DNA of 58,244 bases from Alphaproteobacteria bacterium (GTDB taxonomy: Bacteria; Pseudomonadota; Alphaproteobacteria; Acetobacterales; Acetobacteraceae), in NCBI GenBank assembly GCA_026400845.1, contig JAPLOH010000059.1:3134-61377 (forward strand), read 5' to 3'. The notes below the pieces were generated by a model that worked only from the letters and a program-made list of their open reading frames with translations, was not told where the DNA came from and ran no database searches. Both the position numbers and the translations under genes were made by a program. Below, piece after piece: positions 1 to 8,766 of the stretch; position 1 is the first letter of the stretch; each line of letters starts with the position of its first letter.

Positions 1-113
1 ACAGTGGCGACTGTAATAGTACCCCCGCGCTTCGGCTCCTGTGCCCCGGCCGGCCCAGGCAGCGCGGCGGCTAGCAGCCCCACCGCAACGAAAAATCCCG
101 CAAGATGTCGCAT
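1..113 (-). CDS. ABC transporter substrate-binding protein, N-terminus only
   Basis: Only the first 37 codons lie in the window; the gene runs off the left edge. The reading is a Sec signal peptide (Met-Arg-His, a hydrophobic run of Ala/Val/Leu, then Gly-Ala-Gln) followed by EPKRGGTITVAT. That is the typical mature start of peptide/nickel/oligosaccharide family 5 solute-binding proteins, which are periplasmic. An AGGAG-like site (GGAGAA at 121-126) sits directly before the start and abuts the stop of the upstream dehydrogenase, so it is the last visible gene of the minus-strand operon headed by the ROK regulator. The substrate cannot be told from this fragment; a sugar, polyol or peptide is inferred from context. 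Confidence 0.75.
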   Translation of the reverse strand, partial: MRHLAGFFVAVGLLAAALPGPAGAQEPKRGGTITVAT

Positions 114-126
114 CGGTTCGTTCTCC

Positions 127-1179
127 CTATGCCCCATGGGGCGTTGCGTCGTTGCCATAGACTTTCTCGACACCATCGCGGACGCGGTCGACGAAATCGT
201 TCCCGATCGTCACGTCATGCGCGATCGAGTGCCACAGTCTGTTGCGGGTAACGAAGTCCCTCATGCCGATCAGTGCGGCAGCGACGTCGCCCCAGCCGAT
301 GCCCATCGCCTGCGGACGGATGTCGAGCCCGATGGCGTGCATCGCCCGCAGCATCTCCTCCGCCCGGCTGTCGTGCAGCAGACAGCCAGCATAGATGCCC
401 AGACCCACCGGCTGACCGTGAATGAACTTGCGCCGGGTTTGATACTCCAGCGTGTAGAAGAAGAAGTGCTCCACGCCCTCGATGTGCCGCGGCATCCAGC
501 CGGCGGCGTGGTAGGAGCCGCCGCCCCAACGCAGCCCGTCGATCAGCACGCCGATGCCGCGCGGGGTGAGGTCGCGGATGTCGTCGGTATGGGCCAACAC
601 AGCCGCGACCCGATCGAGCGAACCCTGCGCCAGCGCCGCGTCGAACGGCCAGTGTGGCTCGCAGCGGCCGATCCGGTCCGCGTACTGCCAGTCCAGCACG
701 CCGGTGTGGTTGCATAGGATGTCGCCGATGCCGGAGTAGTTCAGCTGGCGGGGGGCGGCGCGGATGATGTCGAGGTCGATATAGACGGCTTCGGGCACCG
801 CCCAGCCGACATACTGGACCACGCCATCGACGCGCACGCCGGCGCGGTGGCCGAACATCGCATCCACGCTCAGCGCCGTCGGCACCTGGAACAGCGGCAG
901 GCGCCGGCGCCAGGCGACGTATTTCGCGACATCGATCGCCATGCCACCGCCGAGGCCGACCACCGCCTGCACCGCCGGCAGCCGGTCCAGCAGCAGCTCC
1001 AAATCGGCGGCATCGACGGTGTCCACCAAATGCACATGGAACTCCGCGCCGGCGAGTTCGGCCGCAAACAGCGGCCAGAGGTCGGCCATCGTCACCAGCA
1101 TGAACGGGCGGTGGACGAAGTTTCGCAGCTCACCCACCAGGTTGCGGCCCATGACGGAGTGAAAGCCCGGCACGGTCAC
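127..1179 (-). CDS. Glycerol-1-phosphate dehydrogenase-like (AraM/Fe-ADH family) oxidoreductase
   Basis: 350 residues. The NAD-binding GLGGGMAIDVAKYVAW segment, VPTALSVDAMFGHRAG, and IGDILCNHTGVLDW followed by HGQPVGLG match the AraM/glycerol-1-phosphate dehydrogenase branch of the iron-containing alcohol dehydrogenase superfamily. The His and Asp residues in these stretches are the usual metal ligands. The family reduces or oxidises a phosphorylated polyol or ketose with NAD(H) in the cytoplasm. The start is GTG at 1179, which overlaps the stop of the upstream dehydrogenase in a GTGA and follows GGGGGA; an internal ATG at 1152 is possible. Together with the binding protein and ROK regulator it suggests sugar-polyol catabolism. 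The exact substrate is unknown. Confidence 0.8.
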   Translation of the reverse strand: MTVPGFHSVMGRNLVGELRNFVHRPFMLVTMADLWPLFAAELAGAEFHVHLVDTVDAADLELLLDRLPAVQAVVGLGGGMAIDVAKYVAWRRRLPLFQVPTALSVDAMFGHRAGVRVDGVVQYVGWAVPEAVYIDLDIIRAAPRQLNYSGIGDILCNHTGVLDWQYADRIGRCEPHWPFDAALAQGSLDRVAAVLAHTDDIRDLTPRGIGVLIDGLRWGGGSYHAAGWMPRHIEGVEHFFFYTLEYQTRRKFIHGQPVGLGIYAGCLLHDSRAEEMLRAMHAIGLDIRPQAMGIGWGDVAAALIGMRDFVTRNRLWHSIAHDVTIGNDFVDRVRDGVEKVYGNDATPHGA

Positions 1180-1994
1180 GACGATTCCCCCGTGTAGGAG
1201 ATCGCCGGCCCCGAGTTGATTGCCGCCATCAACCCGCCATCGGCAGCCAGGCACGTGCCGGTCACAAAGCTTGCGGCGTCCGAGACCAGGAAGGCTGCCA
1301 CCTTCGCCACATCCTCCGGCTGGCCGAGCCGGCCCATCGGCTGGGCGGCGGCGAAGGTCGCCAGGAGGGCGGCCGGATCGTTCGTCGAAGCGGCCTCGCG
1401 ATGCAGCATCGGCGTCTCGATCGCGCCGGGCAGGATGGCATTGACGCGGATGCCGAAGGGCGCGCCCTCCAGAGCCAGGGCGCGCATCAGCGCCACCTGA
1501 CCGCCCTTGGACGCGGCATAGGCGGCAATCTCGCGCGAGGTCATGAAGGCGTGCGGGGAGGCGGTAAGCAGTACTGCACCCGGGCGGCCGGCGGCGCGCA
1601 TCGCCCGCATCGCGGCCCGCGCGCAATAGAAACTACCGCTCAGGTTGACGGCGATCACCCGGTCCCATTCGGCATCAGTGGTGTCCCACACCGAGCGGCA
1701 GAGCTCGATACCAGCGTTGGCGTGCATGATGTCGATCGTGCCGAACGTGGCGACCGTCCAGGCGACAAGCGCCTCGCAGCCGGCACTGTCGGCGACATCG
1801 AGCCGGCGGAAATGCGCCTCTCCCCCAGCTTCCGAGATTGCGGCAACGGTGGCGGCCCCGGCATCGGCATCGATATCACCAAGGACCACGCGGGCCCCCT
1901 GTGCCGCGTAGGCGCGGGCGCAGGCCGCGCCGATACCCGCCCCGGCTCCGGTGACGACGGCGACGCGCCCGGCAAGGGGACCTGCCATGCTCAC
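1176..1994 (-). CDS. Short-chain dehydrogenase/reductase
   Basis: 272 residues, the usual SDR length. The N-terminal TGAGAGIG is the cofactor-binding glycine motif. NAG (in HANAG), a Ser in LLTASPHAF and the YAASKGG Tyr-Lys pair give the catalytic tetrad, and VNAILPGAIETPM is the classical C-terminal SDR motif. It is a cytosolic NAD(P)-dependent oxidoreductase. The start is GTG at 1994, overlapping the ROK stop as GTGA; an ATG two codons in (1988) is the alternative. It sits between the ROK regulator and the AraM-like dehydrogenase, so it probably oxidises a sugar or sugar alcohol imported by the transporter at the left edge. The substrate is inferred only from context. Confidence 0.85.
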   Translation of the reverse strand: MSMAGPLAGRVAVVTGAGAGIGAACARAYAAQGARVVLGDIDADAGAATVAAISEAGGEAHFRRLDVADSAGCEALVAWTVATFGTIDIMHANAGIELCRSVWDTTDAEWDRVIAVNLSGSFYCARAAMRAMRAAGRPGAVLLTASPHAFMTSREIAAYAASKGGQVALMRALALEGAPFGIRVNAILPGAIETPMLHREAASTNDPAALLATFAAAQPMGRLGQPEDVAKVAAFLVSDAASFVTGTCLAADGGLMAAINSGPAISYTGESS

Positions 1995-3259
1995 GCCACC
2001 TTCGCCGGGAGCGGCGCCATCAGCCGCTCCTCAGCCTCCTGCAAGGCCACCTGCATGGCGCCGAGCGCGACCGATTCGGTGCCCAGGAAAGAGGCGATGA
2101 GATGCCGCGGTGGGCGGGGAACCAGCGCCGCGAGGCGGGCGCGCAACGGCCCAACGAGTGCCGCGCCGATCGCCGCGATCTCGCCGCCGAGGATGATGGT
2201 CGCCGGGTTCAGCACGCAGGTCACTGCCGCCAGCCCCTGCGCCAGGTGTTCGATCTGCCGTGCCATGATCCTTCGCGCCGCCACATCCCCCGCGGCGGCC
2301 GCCGCGGCGATGGTGGCGGGGCCGATGGCCTCCAAATCGCCCCCGGCGAACTGGGCGATGAGGCTGGACCCGCAGGCCTGCTCCACCGCTCGGCGGCCCA
2401 GGCGCGGGAAGGCGGAACTGCCGGCGGTCCACTCGAACTGGCCGAAGCCTGCCTCCGGTGGATCCTCATCGTCGAGGATCGGCAGATTGCCGATCTGCCC
2501 TGCCGCGCCATCGAACCCCGGGAGCAACCGTCCGCCGATCAGCACGCCCATGCCGATACCGACGCCGAGATGGATATAGACGGCATTGGCGTCCTCGCGT
2601 GCCGCACCGAGGCGGCTTTCGGCCAGACAGGCAAGATGGACGTCGGTGTTTACCAGGATTGGGCAGTCGAAATGCGGCTGCAGGCGGGGAACCAGCGCCA
2701 GACCCTCCCAATCCGGCAGGGCCGGGACCAGGCTTACCCGGCCGGAGACCGGATCGACGATGGCAGGAACGCCGACACCGACCGCGCTCAGATCGCGCCG
2801 TGTCAGTTTGGCCTGCGCCAGGGTCGTCGATACTGCCTCCTCAAGGCGGGCCAGCAGCGGGTCGGGGCGCAGCGTGCAGCGAGCCCCCGTCTCCAGCCGG
2901 GTACGGGCGACGATGCGCCCAGAGAGATCGGCGACCAGAACGACTATCTGTGCGGCCCCGATGTCGATGCCCAACACATGCCCAGCCGAGGCATTAAACG
3001 CCAGCCGCGCCGCCTTTGGCCCTCGCCGGCCGGTCGGGGGATCGGCGCGCGGTCCCGCCTCAACCGCCAGCCGGTCGCGCAGTAGCTTGGCGGCGATGTC
3101 GTTCACGGTCGGTTGCGACAGACCGGTGGCGGCAGAAATTTCGGGGCGGGACATGGAGGTGCGCGTCCGCAAGGTGCGCAGAACAAGCCCCGCATTGATA
3201 CGGCGGACCAGTGAAGGAGAGGTGGCGGATGCGGCGGGCAGGTCGGCGATCAAGCGCAT
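1991..3259 (-). CDS. ROK-family transcriptional regulator
   Basis: About 422 residues from ATG 3259, where GGAGGG lies just upstream (spacing is short; TTG three codons in is possible). A winged-helix domain comes first (MSRPEISAATGLSQPTVNDI, roughly residues 35-55). An actin-like ROK domain follows, with GIDIGAAQ, VGVGVPAIVDP and GVGIGMGVLIGG. Members with this layout are sugar-responsive repressors of the NagC/XylR type. The usual zinc site (a His after the Gly-Glu-Ile-Gly segment and the CxCGxxGC cysteines) is absent: the equivalent stretch reads GQIGNLPILDD with no cysteines. It therefore probably senses ligand without zinc or kinase activity. It heads the operon of the dehydrogenases and the transporter. 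Confidence 0.85.
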   Translation of the reverse strand: MRLIADLPAASATSPSLVRRINAGLVLRTLRTRTSMSRPEISAATGLSQPTVNDIAAKLLRDRLAVEAGPRADPPTGRRGPKAARLAFNASAGHVLGIDIGAAQIVVLVADLSGRIVARTRLETGARCTLRPDPLLARLEEAVSTTLAQAKLTRRDLSAVGVGVPAIVDPVSGRVSLVPALPDWEGLALVPRLQPHFDCPILVNTDVHLACLAESRLGAAREDANAVYIHLGVGIGMGVLIGGRLLPGFDGAAGQIGNLPILDDEDPPEAGFGQFEWTAGSSAFPRLGRRAVEQACGSSLIAQFAGGDLEAIGPATIAAAAAAGDVAARRIMARQIEHLAQGLAAVTCVLNPATIILGGEIAAIGAALVGPLRARLAALVPRPPRHLIASFLGTESVALGAMQVALQEAEERLMAPLPAKVA

Positions 3260-3284
3260 TCCCTCCAAAGCTAGGAGAAATGCT

Positions 3285-3296
3285 AAAGGATCCTTT
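3285..3296. promoter_or_regulatory. Perfect 12-bp palindrome upstream of the ROK regulator
   Basis: AAAGGATCCTTT is a perfect inverted repeat about 26 bases before the chosen ROK start, in an AT-richer leader. ROK repressors often bind inverted repeats in their own promoter, so this is a candidate autoregulatory operator. That is inference; no second copy was seen in the window. Confidence 0.3.
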
Positions 3297-3431
3297 TGAT
3301 TGAGGTCAAGCTGGAAAGCCGTTGCTGTGGAGACAGACCCCTGTTTACACTTCAGCTTATCCGGGAGATCCGTGCACATTCTGGATCGCTTGGATGATTT
3401 GCGAAGGCATATTTATCAATGAGCCGCGACG

Positions 3432-4309
3432 ATGCGTGATCTCGAGGCTCGCGGCCGTTCCCCCGTGCGCGCCCGCCACGCAATGGTGGCCACTCCCAAT
3501 CCGCTGGCGACCCAGGCGGCGATCGCGATGCTGGCGCGCGGCGGGCGGACGCGGATCCTAGCTTTTAACGGCTCTGGGCGCGCGCCCGCCGCGGCAGATG
3601 CAGTTCAGGCGCGGGGTTGGCAGGCCATGCCGGCGACCGGACCGCGCGCGGTCACCGTCCCGGGTGTGGTGGAGGCCTGGGCGCGGCTCGCTGTAGCACA
3701 TGGCACGCGCGGACTCGATGAGTTGCTGCAACCAGCAATCGACTATGCCGAGCACGGCTACCCCGTCGGCGATGTCATTGCCGCACAGTAGGCCCGTGCC
3801 GCCGATCGTCTGCGGCCGGACGCGGAGGCCAGCCGGCTGTTCCTGTGGGGCGGCAAGGCTACACGGCTGGGTGAGGTCCATACCCAGCCGGACCTCGCCC
3901 GCAGGCTGCGCCTGATCGCCCGCCACGGGCCCGACGCGTTCTATCGTGGCGAGATCGGCGCACGCATCGTCGCGCACCTGCGGGGCCTTGGGGGCGAGCA
4001 GGTGGAGGCCGACTTCGCCACCCATGCGGGCGAATTCGTCGATCCCGTCGCCGTGACCTACCGCGACCACTTGGTGCATGAGTGTCCGCCGAACGGGCAA
4101 GGCGCGGCCGCGCTGATGATGCTTGGTATATTGGGTTGCAACCCGCCCGATCCAGGCGGTCCGCTCGCCCCCGCCCGGCTGCATCGCGCGGTCGAGGCCG
4201 GACGCATGGCGATTGCCGCGCGCAACCGCCTGGTCGGCGATCCCGTCACGGCGCAGGCTTGGCCAGCCATGCTGCGGCCCGACGTGTTTGATGATCGAAT
4301 CAGAAAACG
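3432..4309 (+). pseudogene. Gamma-glutamyltranspeptidase remnant
   Basis: One reading frame carries recognisable large-subunit sequence of gamma-glutamyltransferase: ARHAMVATPNPLATQAAIAM, FNGSGRAP, VTVPGVVEAWARL, GEVHTQPDLARRLRLIAR and YECPPNGQG-like HECPPNGQGAAALMML. It is broken in three ways. First, the segment that normally separates the ALARGG and LNGSGRAP motifs (about 30 residues) is deleted. Second, an in-frame TAG at 3789-3791 interrupts it where a Trp codon would be expected. Third, homology stops near 4309, before the autocatalytic Thr and the whole small subunit. It cannot make active enzyme. It lies just before tRNA-Ser and an IS remnant, suggesting loss through mobile-element activity. 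Confidence 0.85.
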
Positions 4310-4440
4310 ACACCCGGGGGGAATCCACAGAGAGTCAGAGACTGCGCGGGTTGGTATGAGACCACGATTTGGGGCACCAAACGGCCTCAAAATTGGCAGT
4401 ATTTCAAGGGTTTAAGGTATTATCAGTATCGTTGGGGAAT

Positions 4441-4533
4441 TGGCGGAGGGGATGGGATTCGAACCCACGGTGCGCCTTGACAGCGCACAACGGTTTAGCA
4501 AACCGCCGCCTTCAGCCGCTCGGCCACCCCTCC
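4441..4533 (-). tRNA. tRNA-Ser (anticodon GCU)
   Basis: The reverse complement folds as a class II tRNA. The 7-bp acceptor stem GGAGGGG/CCCCTCC is followed by discriminator G and an encoded CCA. The D-arm is GGCCGAGCGGCTGAAGG, the anticodon loop TTGCTAA in a GGTTT/AAACC stem, then a long variable arm (GTGCGC/GCGCAC) and T-arm GGTTCGAATCC. The anticodon GCT reads AGC/AGU serine codons. Genes around it are decayed, consistent with tRNA-flanking DNA acting as an insertion hot spot. Confidence 0.95.
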
Positions 4534-4617
4534 GCCAGGAGAGACACGACGTTTGCGAGTTGCTTCTACGGGGTCGGCCCCGCTGCGTCAAATGATCAGG
4601 TGCCGCAAGAGAGTCAG

Positions 4618-5230
4618 ATGGCCGAGAAGGCTCTGACAGCCGTCATCCAGGAAGCCTACATCCAGGGCGTCTCCACCCGATCCGTTGATGTCCTGGTCGA
4701 GACGATGGGGATGCCCATGAGGGGCTGAAGGCCGCCATCACCAAGGTTCTGAGCGCGACCTGGCAGCGCTGCCGGGTGCACTTCATGCGCAATGCCCTGG
4801 CCTATGCCGGCAAGACACAGCGCCGCATCGTCTCCGCCTGGGTCGGCACCGCCTTCGCCCAGGACGACGCCGAGGCCGCCCGCAAGCAATGGCGTGAGGT
4901 CGCCGATCAAGCCCGGCCACGCGTGCCCAGGCTGCGAACTTCATGGACAAGGCCGAGACCGACGTGCTGGCCTACATGCAGTTCCCAGCCCAGCATCGCG
5001 CCAAGATCCACTCGACCGACCCCCTCGAACGGCTCAACGGCGAGATCAAGCGACGCAGCGACGTCGTCGGCATATTTCCCAACGAAGCAGCCGTCATCCG
5101 CCTCATCGGCGCACTGCTCCTGGAGCAGAACGACGAATGGGCAGTCCAGAGGGCGCGATACATGGCCCTGGAAACCATCGCACCGATGAGCGATCATCCC
5201 ATCGTCAGTTTGACCAAATTGGCAGACTGA
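4618..5230 (+). pseudogene. IS256-family transposase remnant
   Basis: The N-terminal piece AEKALTAVIQEAYIQGVSTR (from 4618) and the C-terminal pieces TWQRCRVHFMRNALAYAG and [16 protein letters not shown] plus [20 protein letters not shown] are diagnostic of Mutator/IS256 transposases. The middle is gone: the text jumps from the MGM of the N-terminal part to DAHEGLKAAI at about 4710, so the segment with the first catalytic Asp is deleted. The join also changes frame. A second frameshift near 4940 (apparently one missing base before NFMDKAETD) splits the C-terminus. A typical full protein is about 400 residues. The element is dead; IS-end-like sequence continues to about 5290. Confidence 0.88.
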
Positions 5231-5773
5231 CACCGCAGCCAACCCTGCTCACGAACGCAGCTCCTACACCACGCGCTGGAACACGATCGGCGATCCTGTG
5301 GTATCCCAACTCCGAAGTGCGGCGGTTGTAGCTGTTGCAACGAAAATTGCAACGGAACTGAACCTCGGCCTTCGTGTCTATTAATTTTATGTGCAATCTA
5401 GCACCAACCGGCGAAGAGTCTGCCTCTGGGGTTAAGCGCGGCGCATCGTGTCGTGATGTGTCGGGCGCCTGTTCCGGTTTAGGGCGTCTGCCCAATGTGA
5501 TCCGCGACACTGTTTTTCGGGATCGCCGAACAATGGTGCGTCACGCTTCGCTTGCGCATCCTAAAACCTGCCAACGCGAAGCTCGGTCGGGGGAGCATGC
5601 GTGGCGGTTGACGCCAGCGCCCCAGCTGAGAGTCGAGCAAAGTTTTTTTACATCTTCTTGTTCACAAAAAGAAGTGCTTCCCTTCGCCTTTCCCTGATTG
5701 CCGCCGCTCAGGCGCCAGGTGCATGCTGCCGGGAAAGGCGGCTTGCAGAGGTCGTCGCCGAACGGAGGAAACC
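5231..5773. other. Gene-free stretch after the IS remnant
   Basis: No convincing gene. The first 60 bases look like the right end of the IS256-type element. GTTGCAA and TTGCAAC form an inverted repeat at 5334-5353 in a locally AT-rich patch. A partial copy of the AT-rich hairpin repeat lies at about 5641-5690. The last bases hold the leader and GGAGG site of the binding-protein gene at 5774. Confidence 0.6.
5641..5690. repeat. AT-rich intergenic hairpin repeat, partial copy
   Basis: Contains a T-run, then CTTCTTGTTCACAAAAAG and the GAAGTGCTTCCCTTC end. It matches, in reverse, the arm seen at 57143-57200 and in both arms of the elements at 10264 and 28399. Only one arm is recognisable here, and unlike the other copies it is not next to an intact stop codon. 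Confidence 0.6.
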
Positions 5774-7360
5774 ATGACGACACTCAATCGCCGCGCCGTG
5801 CTTGCGGGGGCTGCCGCTGTGCCGGTGGCGGGGGCCGCGCGGGCACAAAGGCGCGATCCCAAGGAATTGCGGTTTATCAGCGCGGTGGGGTTGACGGTGC
5901 TGGACCCGATCTGGACGGCGTCCTTGGTGACGCTGAACCACGCCTATCATGTGTATGACACGCTGTATGGCATTGGGCAGGATTTGTCGCCGCGGCCGCA
6001 GATGGTGGCGGGACATACGGTTTCCGACGATGGGCGGGAGTGGCGGTTCACGTTGCGGGAGGGGTTGTGGTTCCATGACGGCACGCCGGTGCTGGCGCGC
6101 GATGCGGTGGCCTCGATCAAGCGCTGGGCGAAGCGGGATTCGTTCGGGCAGTTGATTGCAGAGGTGCTGGAGGGGGTCGATGCGCCGGACGACAGGACGT
6201 TCCGTTTCAAGCTGAAGAAGGCGTTTCCGCATTTGCTGGTGGCGTTGTCGCGGGTGGGGGCGCTGGCATGTTTCGTGATGCCGGAGCGGTTCGCCAATAC
6301 GGACGCCTATACGGCGGTGAAGGATGCGACGGGGAGTGGGCCGTATCGGTTTCTGGCCGACGAGTTCAATGCGGGCAGCCGCGCCGCCTATGCGCGGTTC
6401 GACAAATACGTGCCGCGCGCCGAGAAGGCGGAGCGGACCGCGGGCGGCAAGGTCGCGCATTTCGAGCGGGTGACGTGGTACACGATGCCGGATTCGGCGA
6501 CGGCGGCGAATGCGATGCAGTCGGGCGAGATGGATTGGTGGGAATATACGCCGGCCGATCTGCACGAGATGTTGCGCAAGGCCAAGGGCATCACGGTGCA
6601 GGCGAAGGACCCGTACAACTGGTACGGCATCGCGCGGTTCAACCTCACCCAGGCGCCGTTCAACAACAAGAAGCTGCGCCGCGCGGTGCTGGCGGCGGTC
6701 AACCAGGAGGATTTCATGCGCGCCGGGTTCGGCGACGATCAGGAGGTGTGGCGCACCTGCCGGGCGATGATGCCGTGCGGGGTGAAGGACGTGGAGGAGT
6801 TCGGCCAGGCCGACATGCCGGCGCTCTCGGTCGCGGCGGCCCGCAAGCTGGTCGCGGAGTCGGGCTACAATGGCGAGCGCACGGTGGTGATCGCGCCGGT
6901 GGATTATCCGCAATTGGGGGCGTTCGGCACGGTGATGGCGGATCTGCTGAAGCGGATCGGGATGAACGTCGATTTCCAGCCGATGGACTGGGGCACCATG
7001 ATCCAGCGCGTCACCAGCCGGGAGCCGGTGGAGAAGGGGGGGTGGAGCATGTTCCACACCTCGGGCTCCAAGGTCTCGATGATTAATCCGGCGCTCAACA
7101 TGTATGTGCGCGGCCAGGGGGCGAAGGGCTGGACGGGGTGGTACGACAAGCCGGAGATCGAGGCGCTGACGCAGCAGTGGCTCGACAGCCCGGCGGAGGG
7201 TTCGGCGCGGGAGTTGTTCAGCCGCTACCAGCGCGTGCTGTTCGAGGACCCGCCGCTGGTGCCGCTCGGGCAGTATGGGGTGTTCACCGTGCGGCGCAAT
7301 GAAATCACGGGGATTTTGGATGGGTCGGCGTCTTATCCTTGGAATGTCCGCCGGGTGTGA
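5774..7360 (+). CDS. Peptide/nickel-type ABC transporter substrate-binding protein
   Basis: 528 residues. The start is ATG 5774, placed by GGAGGAAACC just upstream. The N-terminus LNRRAVLAGAAAVPVAG ending in ARA-Q is a twin-arginine-type export signal, so the protein is periplasmic. The body is a family 5 extracellular solute-binding protein: WTASLVTLNHAYHVYDTLYG, then WRFTLREGLWFHDGTPVLAR and the conserved KLKKAFPHLL and SGPYRFLADEF regions. No permease or ATPase genes lie beside it, so it is an orphan receptor, as is common for this family. It is separated by 63 bases from the thiolase. The substrate (dipeptide, opine or similar) is not deducible. Confidence 0.88.
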   Translation: MTTLNRRAVLAGAAAVPVAGAARAQRRDPKELRFISAVGLTVLDPIWTASLVTLNHAYHVYDTLYGIGQDLSPRPQMVAGHTVSDDGREWRFTLREGLWFHDGTPVLARDAVASIKRWAKRDSFGQLIAEVLEGVDAPDDRTFRFKLKKAFPHLLVALSRVGALACFVMPERFANTDAYTAVKDATGSGPYRFLADEFNAGSRAAYARFDKYVPRAEKAERTAGGKVAHFERVTWYTMPDSATAANAMQSGEMDWWEYTPADLHEMLRKAKGITVQAKDPYNWYGIARFNLTQAPFNNKKLRRAVLAAVNQEDFMRAGFGDDQEVWRTCRAMMPCGVKDVEEFGQADMPALSVAAARKLVAESGYNGERTVVIAPVDYPQLGAFGTVMADLLKRIGMNVDFQPMDWGTMIQRVTSREPVEKGGWSMFHTSGSKVSMINPALNMYVRGQGAKGWTGWYDKPEIEALTQQWLDSPAEGSARELFSRYQRVLFEDPPLVPLGQYGVFTVRRNEITGILDGSASYPWNVRRV

Positions 7361-7423
7361 CAACCGCCCACGCCCCGGCTAATCTGCCGCCGGGGAACGC
7401 CCAAGCAATCTGGAAAGAACACC

Positions 7424-8626
7424 ATGCGCGAAGCCGTCATCGTCTCAACCGCCCGCACCCCGATCGGCAAGGCCTATCGCGGCGCCTTCAATGACACCCA
7501 GGCCCAGGCCCTCGGCGGCCATGCCATCGCCAACGCGGTGAGCCGCGCCGGGATCGACCCGGCCGAGGTCGAGGATGTCATCATGGGCTGCGCGTTGCAG
7601 CAGGGCTCGACCGGCTCCAACATCGGCCGCCAGGCGGCGCTGCGCGGCGGGCTGCCGCAGACGGTGGCGGGGATGTCGATGGATCGGCAATGCGCCTCGG
7701 GGCTGATGGCGATCGCCACCGCGGCCAAGGAGATCATCTTCGACGGGATGAGCATCACCGTCGGCGGCGGCGTCGAGTCGATCTCGCTGGTGCAGAACGA
7801 CAAGATGAACCGCTTCCGCACCCAGGACCCCAAGCTGATGGAGATGGCGCCGGCGCTCTATATGAGCATGCTGGAGACCGCCGAGATCGTCGCCGAGAAG
7901 TACGGCGTGAGCCGCGAGGCGCAGGACGCCTACGCGTTGCAATCGCAGCAGCGCACCGGGCAGGCGCAGGCGGAGGGGCGCCATGCCGCCGAGATCGCCG
8001 CGATGACGGCGATCATGCAGGTGGTGGACAAGGCGACAGGGGTGGCGAGCCCGCGCGAGATCACCCTCACGATCGACGAGGGCAACCGGCCGCAGACGGT
8101 GCTGGCCGACCTGCAGAAGCTCCAGCCGGTTTTCAAGAACGGCATGCGCGTTGCCGAGGGCAAGTACATCACCGCCGGCAATGCCTCGCAGCTGTCGGAT
8201 GGGGCGTCTGCGGTGGTGCTGATGGAGGCCAAAGAGGCGGAGCGGCGTGGGCTCAAGCCGCTCGGCGCCTATCGCGGCATGGCGGTGGCCGGCTGCGATC
8301 CCGGAGAGATGGGCATCGGGCCGGTGTTCGCGGTGCCGAAGCTGCTGAAGCAGCATGGGCTGAAGATCGAGGATATCGGCATCTGGGAGCTCAACGAGGC
8401 CTTCGCCAGCCAGGTGCTGTATTGCCGCGACACGCTGGGCATCCCCAACGAGCTGCTGAACGTCTCGGGCGGCGCGATCTCGGTCGGCCATCCCTACGGC
8501 ATGTCGGGCGCCCGGATGACCGGGCATGTGCTGATCGAGGGAAAGCGGCGGGGCGCCAAGTATGGCGTGGTGACGATGTGCGTCGGCGGCGGCATGGGTG
8601 CTGCGGGGCTGTTCGAGATTTTCTGA
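7424..8626 (+). CDS. Acetyl-CoA acetyltransferase (thiolase)
   Basis: 400 residues, typical for thiolase II. Catalytic Cys90 lies in DRQCASGL, His356 in [16 protein letters not shown], and the second active Cys386 in CVGGGMGAA; the ELNEAFA motif is present. It catalyses reversible condensation of, or thiolysis to, acetyl-CoA in the cytoplasm, for beta-oxidation or acetoacetyl-CoA/polyester synthesis. It stands alone on the plus strand with no hydroxyacyl-CoA dehydrogenase neighbour, so the direction is uncertain. A strong terminator-like hairpin follows at 8650. The start ATG at 7424 is supported by the family N-terminus [15 protein letters not shown]. Confidence 0.93.
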   Translation: MREAVIVSTARTPIGKAYRGAFNDTQAQALGGHAIANAVSRAGIDPAEVEDVIMGCALQQGSTGSNIGRQAALRGGLPQTVAGMSMDRQCASGLMAIATAAKEIIFDGMSITVGGGVESISLVQNDKMNRFRTQDPKLMEMAPALYMSMLETAEIVAEKYGVSREAQDAYALQSQQRTGQAQAEGRHAAEIAAMTAIMQVVDKATGVASPREITLTIDEGNRPQTVLADLQKLQPVFKNGMRVAEGKYITAGNASQLSDGASAVVLMEAKEAERRGLKPLGAYRGMAVAGCDPGEMGIGPVFAVPKLLKQHGLKIEDIGIWELNEAFASQVLYCRDTLGIPNELLNVSGGAISVGHPYGMSGARMTGHVLIEGKRRGAKYGVVTMCVGGGMGAAGLFEIF

Positions 8627-8649
8627 GCCGCATTGTCTGAGTATCCGAT

Positions 8650-8690
8650 GACAGGCCGCGGCGCTGGAGCGTTGCGGCCTGTCTTTCGTT
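8650..8690 (+). terminator. Rho-independent-type terminator after the thiolase gene
   Basis: GACAGGCCGC (8650-8659) pairs with GCGGCCTGTC (8674-8683) around a 14-base loop and is followed by TTTCGTTT. A short direct repeat of TTTGCGCGCCGG follows at about 8688-8713. Confidence 0.75.
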
Positions 8691-8766
8691 TGCGCGCCGG
8701 CGTTTGCGCGCCGGATTGTGGGTGGCTATCACTGCGGGACGAGCGAAACCGGCCCCAGGAGCGAGC

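Noticed and set aside
1180-1626. N-terminal extension of the AraM-like gene
   Set aside because: The frame stays open upstream, but this part is an out-of-frame reading of the SDR gene; the GTGA overlap and ribosome site place the start at 1179.
4441-5290. Integrated genomic island at tRNA-Ser
   Set aside because: No integrase and no second copy of the tRNA 3' end were found; only an IS remnant and a broken gene lie beside it.
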